Positions 23,954-36,791 of a DNA stretch of 64,000 nucleotides are shown here, in pieces. This stretch comes from Tetmemena sp. SeJ-2015 (Eukaryota > Ciliophora > Spirotrichea > Sporadotrichida > Oxytrichidae): positions 102,588-166,587 of the forward strand of contig JAJKFJ010021174.1 in NCBI GenBank assembly GCA_027382625.1, read 5' to 3'. The first letter of the stretch is position 1; every line of letters begins with the position of its first letter. The notes under the pieces are model-generated. The model made no database searches. It was not told the origin of the DNA and saw nothing but the letters and a program-made list of their open reading frames with translations. The position numbers were made by a program, and so were the translations under genes.

Positions 23954-26900
23954 ATGGGAAACGAGCAAGCCAAATTCGGGTATTTCATGGGGGAGGAGAG
24001 ACCAGAACAAACTAGAGTCCTCAGAAGCATCAGACTCTCAGAGAGTGATCCCCTTGTCTCAGACAGCTTTGGACTTAAAACTATTCCAGAAGCTTTCAGG
24101 TACTAATTATAAAACATAAATATAATTTTACTGTTCTTACTTTTGGATTTGGTTGTTGATGGTTAATTTAATATGGTAGGCAAAACGCTAAAGATTATCC
24201 CATATTAAATGTAATTCATTTAATTGCAAATGTTAAACTTTTTAAATTTAAAATCTATGAATCCATTTATTATATGATTCTTCTTAATTATATTAAAAAA
24301 GCAATATAATAGTAATTTATTTTATCCTACAAAACTTTATCTCGGCTCTCGAGAGAAGATTAAGAACGCTGATGGCACTCAAGGTATGAATCCTCATTAA
24401 CTCATCTAAACTCAAGCAATTACAAAAATTCAATTTATTAGAATTAAATTTTATGAACTGATAGGTTTTGGAGATTACAAGTGGAAGACTTACTAAGAAT
24501 CTTTAACTAATTTAAAAGTATATCTTTAGTCTATAAATCATTATAAATTTTGAGCATTCTTATATTTTTGAATTGAATGCTATTAGAATTCAGAGGCAGT
24601 AGCAAAATACCTAATGGCAAACGATCTCTGCCCCAAAGTTACAAATCAAGATCATAAAAATGCAATCTATAGCTATATTTAAAGATGGCTCTTTCAGATT
24701 TATTGCACTTTATTCCAAAAACAGAGCAGAATGGACAGAGTGCGATTTCGGATGTGCAATCAAACTATTTTGTTTTCTATCACGCATTTACCATCAGCAA
24801 TGTTATTATGAATGACTTCAGTGGCTGTGGTGACTCTTTATGACACCCTTGGCAAGGAGTCCACTCAATTCATTCTGAATGAGACTCACATTAAAACAGC
24901 AATAATGACTGCAGATAAGATTTCTGGAATTTTAGACTTGAAAGATGATGCCAAGATCCCAGAGCTCACTCATATCATTTACTTTGATGATGCAACTCAA
25001 GATCAAATTGAGAGGGGATAGGCTCTTGGAATTAAGCTGGTGTCTTATCAACAAGTCTTGGAAGAGGGAGGCAAGATTTCAGAAGTAAAATTAGAGGAAC
25101 CCACTGCAGACTCCCTCTACACCATATCTTATACTTCAGGAACTACAGGCATGCCTAAAGGAGTGATGTTAACTCATCGTAACTTCATGGCTAACTCTGG
25201 TTCTTTCCAGCTATTTGACCCTGATTTTAAGGTCTTAGACACAGATGTATACATTTCTTATTTACCTCTTGCTCATGTGTTCGAGCGAATGCTTATGGTC
25301 TTGTGCATGGTTTTCAGGGCTTATTAATTATCGTTAAATAATTAAAGAGAAAGTTAACGATGAGGAACAGATAGGGGGAACTATATCGCTTTGTCAAAAG
25401 GTAGGTAGCTCCTCATATCATGACATTGCGTTTATCCCCTTAAGTCTATCTAAAATAGTTGTATGCTGATTTAAGGTAATGTACTTAAAGAGGGTGTGAA
25501 TTATGGTGGCTCTAAAGTACTTGTGAATGTGTTTGTAGCAGTCCTCTGGATCGATAAATATTATGAGAAGTATCTCCCATTCTCTAACTTTCATCAGTAT
25601 GGTGTGAATAGTCCTAGGGACAACTAAAATTTAGAGATTTTTAGGAGATCACCTAACGCCATAGGTCACACATAGCTAACAATCGAAGCTATATAAGTTA
25701 TCCTTTTTAAAAAAGCCACTTCTTTGCCTGACAATGGGTTAGAAGATCCTCAGCATATGAAATTCTGTGCTCAGAGTTGTTGGCAACAAGGGTGTGTCAT
25801 ATTGATTTTTTTCTCAATGTTTTTTTTTAATTTCCCTGATCATTAGATTTTAATTCATTATCGATAAGTCGAGTATATTTAAATTTTTATGGCTCAATAT
25901 GGATTTTACTAGGGCGATGTTATGAAAATTAATGATGACTTGCAAAAGTTGCAGCCAACTTTTATGATCAGCGTACCCAGACTCTTCAATAGATTCTACG
26001 ATGTCATTTTTATTATAAAATGGGTCATGCAGGCAAGAATGAAAGAGTTGACTGGATTGAAGAAGAGTCTCTGTGAGTGGGGCATAAACACGAAGCTAGC
26101 TAATCTTTAGAAGAATGCACAGACCACTCATGCTCTTTACGACGGCCTCATATTTATTCCACTAATATATTCTTTATAGGATATAAAACACTATAAAAAT
26201 AGAAGGCAATTCAAAACTAAAAACGCAGTTATAAAATAAGGATATACATATTTTACTTTGAAAAAAGATAGTAAAATAATTTTCTTATTCAAAGTATCAG
26301 TCTTTAAAGCAATTAAACGCATCATTTTTCTTAACAAATCCCTATTTAAGTGTTAAAATTAGAATAATAAGTTCAAGGCAATCTTAGGAGGTAGAATGAG
26401 AACTATGATTACTGGTTCTGCACCAATCATAATCTTATAGTGTGAATTTATAATAGCCAATCAGCAAAGATGTGCTTAATTTCCTAAAAATTGCATTCTG
26501 CTGCCCTATTCTAGAGGGCTACGGGCAAACTGAGTGTGCAGCTCCAGCTTCTCTTACTGTAACTAAAGACCCTCAAGCAGGCCATGTTGGAGCTCCAATT
26601 CCTGCTTGCGACTTTAAGCTAATGGACGTACCAGATATGGGCTACACCTCCCAAGACAAAGATGCGCAGGGTAACCCCCACCCCAGAGGAGAAATTTGCT
26701 ATAAGGGGCCAAACAATTTCATAGGCTATTATAACAATCCATTAGCCACTAAGGAGACTATAGACGAAGAGGGCTGGATTCACACTGGAGACATTGGAAC
26801 CATACTCCCATAAGGAGTTATCAAGATCATTGACAGAAAGAAAAATATCTTCAAGCTCTCCCAGGCAGAGTATGTATAGCATACATTTTTCATACGATCA

Positions 26901-27587
26901 CTTGCATTTGTATGATCATTATATATAATAGTACCTGAGAAGTTGGAAAACAAGTTTGTTAAACTGTATGTGTATATTTGAATTATAAATTTGCTGATAA
27001 TTTGTCCAAAGTCAATATATCGCTTAGATACTTATATATGGAGACTCACTTTAAAACTACGTGGTGGCGATCGTAGTGCCAGATAAAGCGGCACTAGAAA
27101 AATGGGCTGCCGGTAATAACGTGGAAGGCGATTTCAAAGCCATTTTGAGTGCCCCTAAATCTTCTACTATGATTTTAGATGAACTAAAGAGACTTTCAAA
27201 GGAGGCTGGGGTAAGTTTGCTAGACATCATTTTCATATAAACCAAATTTATCCCCTTAATAACTCAATTGACCCTGAATAAGATTAAAAATAAAAAAATT
27301 TCACTTTGACTTTTCAAGAGGCAAAATATTATTTCAAACTTGATTTATCACCTCCAAACGCTTCGGCTTCCTAATTATCAAATATATATATCGTTTTACT
27401 CAACTAATCAATATAGTTCTTCGGATTTGAGATTCCACAGAGAGTGCACTTGACTGCAAATGCTTTCACAGTAGAAAATAATATTCTAACACCCACTTTC
27501 AAGCTAAAGAGAAACGAAGCCAAACAAGTCTTCTTTCAAGAAATCAAGGCCATGTACAATCAAATAACGTGTTTATAAGGAAGTTGA
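23954..27587 (+). CDS. Long-chain acyl-CoA synthetase (AMP-forming)
   Basis: Activates long-chain fatty acids to acyl-CoA via an acyl-adenylate. Starts [15 protein letters not shown]. Signature blocks: [15 protein letters not shown]; the P-loop-like [18 protein letters not shown] (25125); [17 protein letters not shown] (about 25260); [59 protein letters not shown] (26510); [42 protein letters not shown]; and the C-terminal [11 protein letters not shown] with TGA at 27585. Pointers read by eye include ATGG (25307/25889), GTCAT (26003/26024), TATTTA (about 26152/26335) and CCAATCA (26423/26457). Each restores the frame. Family length and order are normal. Confidence 0.93.
25311..25892. other. 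582-base IES in the acyl-CoA synthetase, pointer ATGG
   Basis: The pointer ATGG ends at 25310 and recurs at 25889-25892. Removing one copy plus the insert joins ...MVLCM directly to AQYGFYQGD, the expected enzyme sequence. The insert is GC-richer than most IESs here and holds two overlapping + frames of about 80 and 120 codons with no TGA. I recognise no family in them. Confidence 0.85.
26008..26028. other. 21-base IES, pointer GTCAT
   Basis: GTCAT at 26003-26007 and 26024-26028. Excision joins RFYDV to [10 protein letters not shown] in frame. Confidence 0.85.
26430..26463. other. 34-base IES, pointer CCAATCA
   Basis: CCAATCA at 26423-26429 and 26457-26463. Excision gives [13 protein letters not shown] in frame, the expected acyl-CoA synthetase sequence. 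Confidence 0.9.
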
Positions 27588-28389
27588 TTTTATATATCAT
27601 TGAATGAATGGAGCCATGCTTCAAGGTGAAGAGGAGAAATGAAGAGGAGGAGTATAGTAAAAATAGAAATAATTTAGAGAAATTAAATATAATTATTAAA
27701 CACATGAGTGAACGTTAATATTTTAAGGCTTGATATCTCGATTTAAAATTCCATTTTATTTTCTGTTTGATTTAATTATATTTAAATTTGAATTCAAACT
27801 ATTTAAACTTATATTATTTAATTAAAACATATAAATATGGGTATCAATGGAAAGCCCATGAAAAAAATAGGAAGTTTTTGTCCTGTTGACTTTGGCTGAA
27901 TCTAATATTTAATGGCATGACCTAAAAAATATGTTTAATTTGTTTTTAATTGGTGGTGGCTGACGTCAAAGTGAGGTTGACTCCATTATTTATAAGATTT
28001 AAGAAATATATCAAGGATAAAGTCCTATTAATTTTAATTTATCTTTCAATCTATCTTAAAATCGCTCAAATTGAACACTTTTACCTGAAAACACAAAGAC
28101 AACTGAAATTAAGAAGCTCATTCAACCTATTATAACGAATAAAACGTAATCTTTTATTTAATTTAAATTTCCAAAAATTATTTCTATTTTTTTCAATATT
28201 AAATAAATAGCTTTCATCATAAAGAAAGAGTGAGTATTATACTAAATGATAGTCTTTCTAGAATATGTTTACTTTTTTAATTTCTAAGTGAAAAACCACA
28301 TAAATTTCTCTTAAAGCAACATCTATTAAGAGATATAAATCAATCTATGAAATCAAAAGCAGCTTCATTTAAAAAGAGAAATGGCTTTA
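27588..28389. other. AT-rich spacer between convergent genes
   Basis: Between the + strand acyl-CoA synthetase and the - strand helicase gene. AT-rich and without a recognisable gene. It holds a 28-base block repeated exactly at 61386-61413. Confidence 0.5.
27685..27712. repeat. 28-base block shared with the Ca2+-ATPase locus
   Basis: An exact 28-base match to 61386-61413. Its last bases contain TAAACACATGAGTGA, which is the pointer used at the 5' end of the scrambled Ca2+-ATPase gene (60109 and 61397). Here it lies in a spacer with no ATPase sequence nearby. Confidence 0.6.
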
Positions 28390-30320
28390 TCATCTTCTTG
28401 CTGAGTTGATGTTTGACTGTGCACTGGTGATTGCAGATGTGGAGAGTGAAGCAGGTTTCTTCTTGTCTGAGAGGAGTTAGTCGTAGTCAGAGGACATGAA
28501 CTTGGCCTCTAGCGCCTTGTGGTCACGGTTGCATTCGCAGTGAGCTATGAAGTCATCAGGCAGTTTTCAATTTCAAATGGCAGAGCTCACACTCAAGCTC
28601 CTTTCTTCCGATTTGATCACCCAGCTTGGCCCTTGATGAACTTGAACTGCTCAAATTATTCCAATTAAAAATCAAGCGTAAGTTTGCTGAGTTTTGACCT
28701 ACTGAAGTGGGACTCCTTCTTGCTTAGAGAAATGCGCTCTTGCATTGAGACAGCGGTCTTGCTCCCTCATGGCTTGCTCATATTTAGGTTGCCAGTACCG
28801 AGCATCCCAAGTGTCATATTTGGAATTGGGGAACATCAGTTGCACTTATGAAATGTCCGTGATGTAAAGCCTCTTAATTTTGCGAGAGCTTTTTAATTAT
28901 TTATAATTGATTTTCAGAATATGATTGCTTGCTATGATTGAGCAAACGATTGTTTTCTATATAAATTTTTTAAGAAGTCATAGAAATATTCCTGCCTTTT
29001 CTAAATGATTAAAGATTTCTTCTTGATTTAATATTTATCTATTATAATTCTCAAGCGATTAAAGAGGTTTAGTAGCGCTAGTCTTTAATGATGCCTACTA
29101 TGTGGCCTGACCTGCATTTACAGAATGCAAAGTAGTAGAGTCATAAAAAAAGATAAAAACAATCACTATTTGAAGTCTTGGATCTGAGATGGTGGCTAAA
29201 TACAACTTCTCCTCTGGAATCATTAAATTTACTTTGTATATAGAGATTTAAAAGAATGCTTGGCTTCTCTTGTTCAAATATTTCAAGCATAAGTTCCACG
29301 AAATCCTTGTCCTACTCGTACTAGTCCTACAAGGCCTCCTCTATTTCAACTCGCTTCAGAGATCCAAACACACACTTATTTCATCATGTTAATCTTAAAA
29401 GAAAAGTTTTTTCTCCTTAAGTTATATTTACTATAGCGAGATGAAGGTCGTTGCTAACATACTCCAGAGTTCTAACTGGAGCAATGTCCTACTGGCATCG
29501 CTCACAAATGAGGAGCACCTCTTTGAGAGAGAGCTCTTTATGCTTGTGTCTCATCTTCTTGATGGTAGCTCTCTTCTCTGCAACTCTGCGCTTGAATTCG
29601 TCTTCCGTGCTTTGGACCATACCCTCGTAGAACTGAATCTTCTTCTTCAGTCTCTCCACATATATGGGTTGCAAGAAGTATCCCTTAAGCAAATCATGAG
29701 CATGCCGCTCTCGCAAGACTTGTTGCTCATGTTCTGAAAGACTAAATGAAGTTAAAAGTTAAGTAATTTAAGAGAGGAGAACACTATTTCACCACCAGTG
29801 GGGTCGTCTTGATCATCTTCTTCACCACCTTCAATTTCTTAGTAGCCCTCGCTCGCTTGAAGTTTGATGCTTGGTTGCTAGCCACCTTCATCTACAAACA
29901 TGTTCCCTTCTCCTCAAATAAAAATAAATGCATTGACTATAGTCTCCTGATAAGAATCTTTCTAGTTCCTCTTGCTCACTACTTACCTAAGTTTCTACTA
30001 GGAACTTATTGGCTCTGCCAAGTTTCTCATCCTCCTCCCTTAGAGCACTCAGCTTCTCGAAGATTAAATTCAGTAATGTGCACATCTTGAAAGTAAGATA
30101 AAGATATCAACTGAGATACGATTGAATGAGAAGAGACGCTTGATGAGAAAGTCTACTTGAGCTAGATGAGCTTGTCTGAGATTATCTTCATCGCAAAGAG
30201 TCTTATTCATCATAGTCCTTATACCCTAGATCATCTCCAGGTCTTGATGGGTGATTATGTGGCTGAGCTTTATCACCAATTCTCCGTCATCGCAGATGAT
30301 TTTATAAAAAGTTAAGCTTT
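28390..30320 (-). CDS. Probable C-terminal extension of the DExH helicase gene (coiled coil and Cys/His motif)
   Basis: Continues on the - strand from the helicase part: a pointer-like AAAAT joins ...YFSK to IICDDGELVIKL. It then reads through MIQGIRTMMNKTL, an acidic stretch (EEDDQDDPTGGE), a basic coiled coil (RRVAEKRATIKKMRHKHKEL, about 29550), SLKRVEIEEAL...QDKDFVELMLEIFEQE, and a final Cys/His cluster (ECELCHLK...IAHCECNRDHK, about 28510-28610), ending ...NSARR with TGA at 28390-28392. The cluster could bind zinc. Whether this is one protein with the helicase or a separate gene is not settled: no ATG or TGA clearly separates them. Confidence 0.5.
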
Positions 30321-33300
30321 ATTAAAAATTTAGCATATTTTGCTGAAGTAGGATTTGTTCCTCTGCTCTGCTTTGATTCTAACTTTGGGAGCGAAGATCA
30401 AGGAGTACAAGGCGTCAACCATAGGCACATCAGGGAGGCGAGTGCTGTTCCTGCACATGAAACGTCCTCCCTTGTCATAGTAGTCTTGACAGGCATAGGT
30501 GACATGCGGCATGCGCTGCTCGTCCAACTCATAGGCAAAAGAATTGATGGAGTCTCTTTCGAATTCAACATAAGCATCCTTATTGAGTGTCTCGAACCTC
30601 AGCTCATACAAGAAGAGGGGTCTTCTTAACTCTTCATTCTCAAGCTGCTCTGAAATTTCTTGGTAATAAAAGCTTAATTCATAAGTTATTGAAGCTTGGT
30701 AACTGTAGAGCACATCCTAAGCTTTGGCTTTCTCCTCTGCAAATATTCTTGATTGGAACTCTTTTCAAATAAGATGGTATGAAATGAATCATTATATACT
30801 ATTTCCGCTAGCCAGATGAGCTTTCTAGTCGTCATCATCTTGAATACGTCTGTATCTGCTAGCTCTGTTACGGAGTCCAAGTTTGAAGCAAGCTTTGATG
30901 AAACCTTTCTCAAGGATTTCTGGCCCAAATATGATAGTCGGCTTGTCCTGAGCAATTTTGACTTGCCAGACTGGTACTTTGAACTTTCCCTCGAAGTACT
31001 ACTTCAAGTGATAATTAAACTTCCTCATTATAGACAAGAAACATTTTCTATCATAGTTAAATTTCAATGATGGTCTTGGATATGCTCAGAAACCTTGTTT
31101 AGAATGATACTGCGAGTTGCTTCATCACTCGTGAATAGCGAAGAGTTAGCCATCTTGGCTAGAGTGTCTTCATTCTTATAGGCTGCCTTCACATACTTAT
31201 TATAGAAGGCTCCTCCGATACAGAGCTTTAGCACAAGCACTGCATCAGGGTTATCATCCCTCAACTTGACTCTAGAGTTAAGGCATTTCTCAGGGATGTT
31301 CATCTTTTAGAATCTTTGTCGAATTTCCTCAACCATAGTCGCGACTTCCTTCAAAATCTACAGATCGAGGTTTCGGTCTCTACACCACTATCTCTCAGCA
31401 TGTGTAGGCCTCGAGAATCTGATTCTTCTGCTTTCATAGTTCTATCTGACTGGAAAGATCTGACCGGGCCCTTGAGTAGGAGCTGCAATCGGGTTCTACT
31501 TATGCTTTAGATGAGGTTGAAACTTGTGAATCCACTCTAGAAATACTCTCAGCAGCATAATTGAGTCTGAGTTCCTGTTTTGATCATAGATGCATCATCA
31601 GATTTATTTCGAATAATACATTTATCTTAATTTGTATTGAAGCATTGCAGTTTGGTCATGCTGACATAGTCACTCACTCTGTTGTTCCTATAATAATTTA
31701 AAGATAATTCGTATTTTCTCTATTTCCTGAAGATAGATCTACTTTGCTGATGGATGCAAGCCCATGATGATAGCTTGCTGCATGCACTTTAGAGCCATCC
31801 CGAAAAGAAAGAGTCTGGTTATTTTCAGATCGCAAGGCAGATTTACAAATATCTTTCCCAGAGCAGTAATTGAGGTGCGCTTCTCTTCTTCTGTGCGAGC
31901 AAACTCAGGGGGTAGCGTAAGTGCTCCTGTCTGTTGCAAGTTCTTGATCTAATATAAAAAAATTCTAGTCATCTTTATTTACAGTTTGTTGATGTAATTT
32001 AATAAATTTATACAAATTTATTAAAATTTTAAATGATTGCGTTGCAGATATCTCTGAATTCTGGGGGCTGAATAGCTCTACCAAGTACTTCCTCAGCCTC
32101 ATATCTATTCCAGAGTTTAATCTGAAGAATCAGCTTCTCCAAAGAGGAAAATCGTTGCATTTCAGGTTTGGGGTATTCAGGTATGCCGTTCTTGTAGAAG
32201 CGTTCCAAGCATAACCTGAAGACAAGTCCATCGGCCACTCTGCCTGCTCGTCCTGCTCTCTGCTTGGAGGAAGCTTTGGAGACCCAAGATAGCTATAGGG
32301 ACTCAGGATTTAGTTTGAGGATCATAGTACAGCTCCTTCGTGAGCATGAAGTCTATCACATACTTGATCTGTAATTAAATAATTGTAAGGATAATGAGAA
32401 TTGCATATGATGTCTGGAATGGTGATTGAGCTCTTCAGCGATGTTAGTGGCAATAATGACTTTTCTTTTTCCGTCCATCTTCTTTGGCTGCTTTTAAAAG
32501 CTCTGTCTTGCTCCTCCTCGCACAGAGAAGAGTGCAGAGGAATCAGCTCTAGACAATTCCTCACCCACTGAGGGTCGTAGTGCTCATTTATGAAGTCCAT
32601 GAACTCAAATATCTCGAAAAGACCTGGCAGGAAAACTAGAACGGATTTCTTATCCTCAGGCTCGTCATAGAACTTATTCACTCACATTTAAAAGAATTCT
32701 CCTCCCTTAGTAGAAAGTATAATCAAGCATAATCAATATATTGATTGAGCTTTTCAATTACGTCACAGATGATGATTGAAGCTACTCTCATGGAGCACTC
32801 TTTTATCTAAGGCTTGTTGCTTTCATTTATGGCCAAGGCCTCATCAAGTAGATCTTTATCACCTTATAAAAATTTAAATCATCATACCCAAATTCTTTTC
32901 TCACCTGGCTTGAGTTCGAGGCTCTCATCTTTCTTCATATTGTTAATGACTTGCTCGATATAGAATTCCTTAACCTCGAAGAGTCTAGCATTGATTTCAA
33001 TGACCTCTGCTGGGTCTTGCTGCTTGGGGATTGGCATGGCATTTTTTTCCATGGCTTCGTTATTTTCCACCCACTTGTCTTCGTCCTCCTCACTCTTCAA
33101 ACCACTGCCAGCGTTTGTCCCCCATTGCTCTGGCTTGCAAGGACCCCACATACTTTCAATCTTGCGTTGCTTCTCTTCTTCTTGTTTGCGCATTAGTTCC
33201 TCCACACCCACGTAGGTTTTCATTTGCTCGATGGAGCGGATCGAACTCTTTGAGAAGTAATTGGCAAATAGCTCTATGTTGAATGTAGCAGACATCAGTA

Positions 33301-34417
33301 TCAACTTGAAGTTGAATCCTTCAGCCTCTTTACAATTAAAAGATAACAAACTTATGAACTCTCTCTTAAAAATTTGTAGCTCTTTACTGAGTAGATGCTT
33401 GATGACGACCAGTGAAAAATCAATGTCCAAGTCTCTTTCATGCACTAAATTGAGGTTAGACAAAATCAAATCTTAGAATGAAAGGTGCGGAGATACTTTC
33501 TCAGTTTATGAAACTCACCTTCGTCCATGATGATATGAGTGCATTTCTTAATTGAGTCTGGGCTGTTCACCAAGCGCTGCAGGAATATTCCAGTCGTCAT
33601 GAAAATGACCTTAGTCACTCCTTTTGTTCTTCTGCTCTACATTCCAACCTGATACCCAACTTTCATTCCAACTCTCTCTCCTAGTTCTTGAGCTACTCTA
33701 AAGAAAAAAAAGTTAGTTTAGTAAACTATCTTAGAAAATTGTTGACGAGATAAGGACATATGAAATTGCAGGTTAAAAATAGACAGTCTTTAATATTAAA
33801 ATTTTACCTTTTTGCGATGTTGACTGCTGCGAGTCTTCGAGGTTGGGTACAAATGATCTTGCATTCCTTTTTGTTGAACTCAGCCTGCTCCAGGATGTAC
33901 TTTGGCACCTGCGTTGTTTTTCCGCAACCAGTGTCTCCAGATATGACAAGGACTCTATTTTGCTCCATCTTCTTCATGATCCTGTTCTTCTGTTTAGCGA
34001 TGGGCAACTATAGCAAAGATTAAGTCAGAAAATTAAATTCTATCAGAAATAGGAAGAAGAGTTGACTGAGCAAATATTTTTTCATACATTTTTGCAAGTC
34101 TCAGCTATGCTAAGTTGCATCCTTTTGAGCTGGGCTTACTCTTCAGCCATTTCTTGGTAGGATGAAGCTGTAGCCATACGCTTTCGAGGTCCCTCCAGTC
34201 CCTCAACTTTAGCCTCATTTCCCTTTCTCATCATGTTGTCATAATAAAACTGTAATTACGTTTAAGCAAAGTATATTATTTCTCTATAGTATGATTAATC
34301 ATAATCTCCTCCATCATCGCTACTGTCAGATTCACTTTAGTTGGTTCTGTCGCCAGTCGTTCGCTTCATTGGAATAGCTATCTTCAATAGCATACTTTAG
34401 GCTTGCTTTAAATCCAT
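30321..34417 (-). CDS. DExH-box RNA helicase, TDRD9/spindle-E-like
   Basis: Starts at 34417 (MDLKQAQSMLLKIAIPMKR). Helicase motifs in order: Walker A GDTGCGKTTQ (about 33950); TQPRRLAAVNIAKR; DE|VHERDLD (motif II), with Val in place of Ala, split by a GT-AG intron at 33445-33518; SATFN (motif III, about 33280); SVLVFLPGLFEIFEF (about 32640); QRAGRAGRVADGLVFRL (motif VI, about 32240); and a GGAFYNKY segment (about 31195) resembling the conserved GAFYPNY of TDRD9/spindle-E. Those animal proteins act in the piRNA pathway. A Tudor domain could not be confirmed. AT-rich inserts break the gene repeatedly. DExH helicase is certain; the subfamily is less so. Confidence 0.75.
33445..33518 (-). other. 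GT-AG intron splitting the DEVH box
   Basis: On the - strand the intron begins GTGAG after GACGAAG and ends TTTAG before TGCATGAA. Splicing restores IIMDEVHERDLDID. There is no repeated pointer at the ends, so it reads as a spliceosomal intron rather than an IES. Confidence 0.75.
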
Positions 34418-34954
34418 CTTCTCAGTTCTTTATAAAATTCTTCTGTACAAATGTTAAGACCGAAATGGAGTTGAGGTTACTTATTGATGACACAAGGCAA
34501 ACAAACTTAAATATTATAATTATTAATTTTAACTTCTCTAAAACAAGTTAATTGCATATATCATGCTAAAAATGAATAAGCCCTCAATGGATGCTTGTAA
34601 AGACAAAAAGAAAAATTAATCTTTTTAAAAATAGGGTAATTCCTGATTATTATAAATAAAATGAATCTAAGAAACAATAAGCCTCTAATTCTACAATAAA
34701 AACCTAGAAGGCATCTCTTAAATCGTTATATTGCTCCTATTTATAAATAGTGCATAGTTGAAGGTCTATAAGAATAGTGGAGAATAGTATCCAAAGTGGA
34801 TTTTAAATGTCTCTTAATTGATTAGTAATTGATTGTTGTGAGAAATACTTAAATAGGTCAGAATAGAGAGCAAAAACTGCAAGCTATAGAGGTTTGGTTA
34901 TCCTCCCCTCCATTTTTATAAAACTCTTTGTAGCTCTATTATAATAATTAATGC

Positions 34955-36791
34955 TCATGAAATTAAAATAATTTTTTAAGATCTCTCGACATAGTTAATC
35001 TCCTCCAGTTTTAAGTCCAAAACTTCATCAATGAAGGAGACTCTGTGTTCTTTACGGCTTCCTCCTATAACGTTTCCGAACTAATCTTTTCTCTTCTAAT
35101 AAAATACTGATGATTAGAAATTTAAGACATTTCACTTCTTCTTCCTTTTCACGGGCTGATTTTTAAGAAAGGGTGAGTGCTGGCTTTTGAGTGGTGTTTA
35201 AGGAGCAATTTTAGCTGTGTTGGGCTCCCTCTGATTTTCCTGCTCCTTTAGAGCGGACTAATTATCAATAACCTAAACTATTATTAAATTTCAGATTATC
35301 TGCTAGGCTTTTCTAATCTGTGAGGACTTTGAGTTTCTTGTTGGACCGCAAGCTGCGCGATGGTTTCAATGGTGCGCTCCCATTGCCTGCATTACTGACC
35401 GACAGTAAGTAGCTGCCCATTTGGTTCCCAGCTTCATCTTATTCCTGAAATTTGCTATTACTGTTGTTGTTATTGTTGTTGTCATCAAACTTAATCCTAT
35501 TTATGGAGCTCCCATTCATAGGACTTGCGTCGTTCGAGACGGGCATAGAGTTGGGATAATTCAAAGCCTCTTTTTTGTGCTTTCCATTAAAGGTGTTTTG
35601 CTTTTTGAACTTGGAGCTGCCTATAGCCATCAGTGCAGCCATCTTCTTTTTGTTTCTCCGAAAGCTGTTTTAGCTATTCAGAATTAGGTCTTTCACATGA
35701 GCTGACTGCACATCGTCCAGCACACTATAATAAAAAGGAAATGGGATTGTAAACTTTAAACATTTTAGAGAAATCATTCGAATGGTCGCTATCTATAAAA
35801 GTAGGTTAGTTCTAACGGGAATTAAAAGAGTGCCAGATTTAGATTTCGATTTACTCAGGTAGAATAAAAAGATAATGGGAAATAAAGGTAAGAAATGAGG
35901 AGTGAGAGAGAGAGAGATGGAAATAGCTGGTCAGAACCTCACTTACCAATTTACTTGCTAAGAGGGACTTTCTTTTAAATGTACTATCCGGCTTTATTAT
36001 TTTTCTATTAAAGTTTAGTATAAATTTATTGACACTCAAGGGACTCTAAAGCTGATACTTATTCTTGTTTTTCTTATAGAGTGGACTCAATACATTATCT
36101 TAAGCGTCTTGGGCTTTATTATCAAAGAATATATAATAGAATATGCTAACTTGGCTTGCTAGTATTGATTCATCTCAGTTTTAAATAAACACATATTCTA
36201 AAGTTTCTAACAAGTTGAAGACTTAATTTAAGTTTGCAGCTGAGAATTATACTTTGATTTGAAGATGTCGATGCCCAGATTGGTATTGAACCTGGCAGTG
36301 ACTTGTCGGCCCGCAATCACCGAAGAGTTGTCGAGTTAAGATTGCATTTGAGAGAGGTCTCTCTCTGAGTCCTCGCCGGCAATTGACTGCCTTGGATTTT
36401 TACTGAGGGGAGAATTATTCACTTATATTTTGACCTTGACCTTTTATTTCCTCCTCGATTGCTTTGAGTCCTTAATTATAGATATTCATGATATCTAATG
36501 AGTGTAAACTATTTTAAAAGCCGTCCTACTTTTGGACTTAAAAGCTTTGCGAGCGCGTATATTAGTTAATGAGGGAATCGCTTTGCATCTGCCCGTCTCC
36601 ATCGTTTTCAGTGCACTTATATTTTTAATTTGAAAATGACAGTGATGTATTTTATCAGTGGCATTAACTGCGCTCTGTACTTCAAATTCGTAGGGGTTAT
36701 TAGCTGGGTCGAGAAAAATCTATTTCTTAGTCTATTTGGTGGTACTGAGGTGATAGTTGGAAGAGTATTGTCGCTGTGAAGAGTCTCCCAT
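34955..36791 (-). CDS. Asn/Ser/Lys-rich protein of unknown function
   Basis: From ATG at 36791 (MGDSSQRQYSSNYHLS) blocks read ...NPYEFEVQSAVNATD, TENDGDGQMQSDSL, LKAIEEEIKGQGQNISEQ, PLSKNPRQSIAGEDSERDL, FKKQNTFNGKHKKEAL, an Asn run (FDDNNNNNNSNSKF, about 35470), SLRSNKKLKVLT, and a C-terminus QFGNVIGGSRKEHRVSF...LEEINYVERS ending in TGA at 34955-34957. Largely disordered and without a family I recognise. AT-rich inserts between blocks (for example about 35725-35930 and 36130-36240) look like IESs. Confidence 0.5.
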
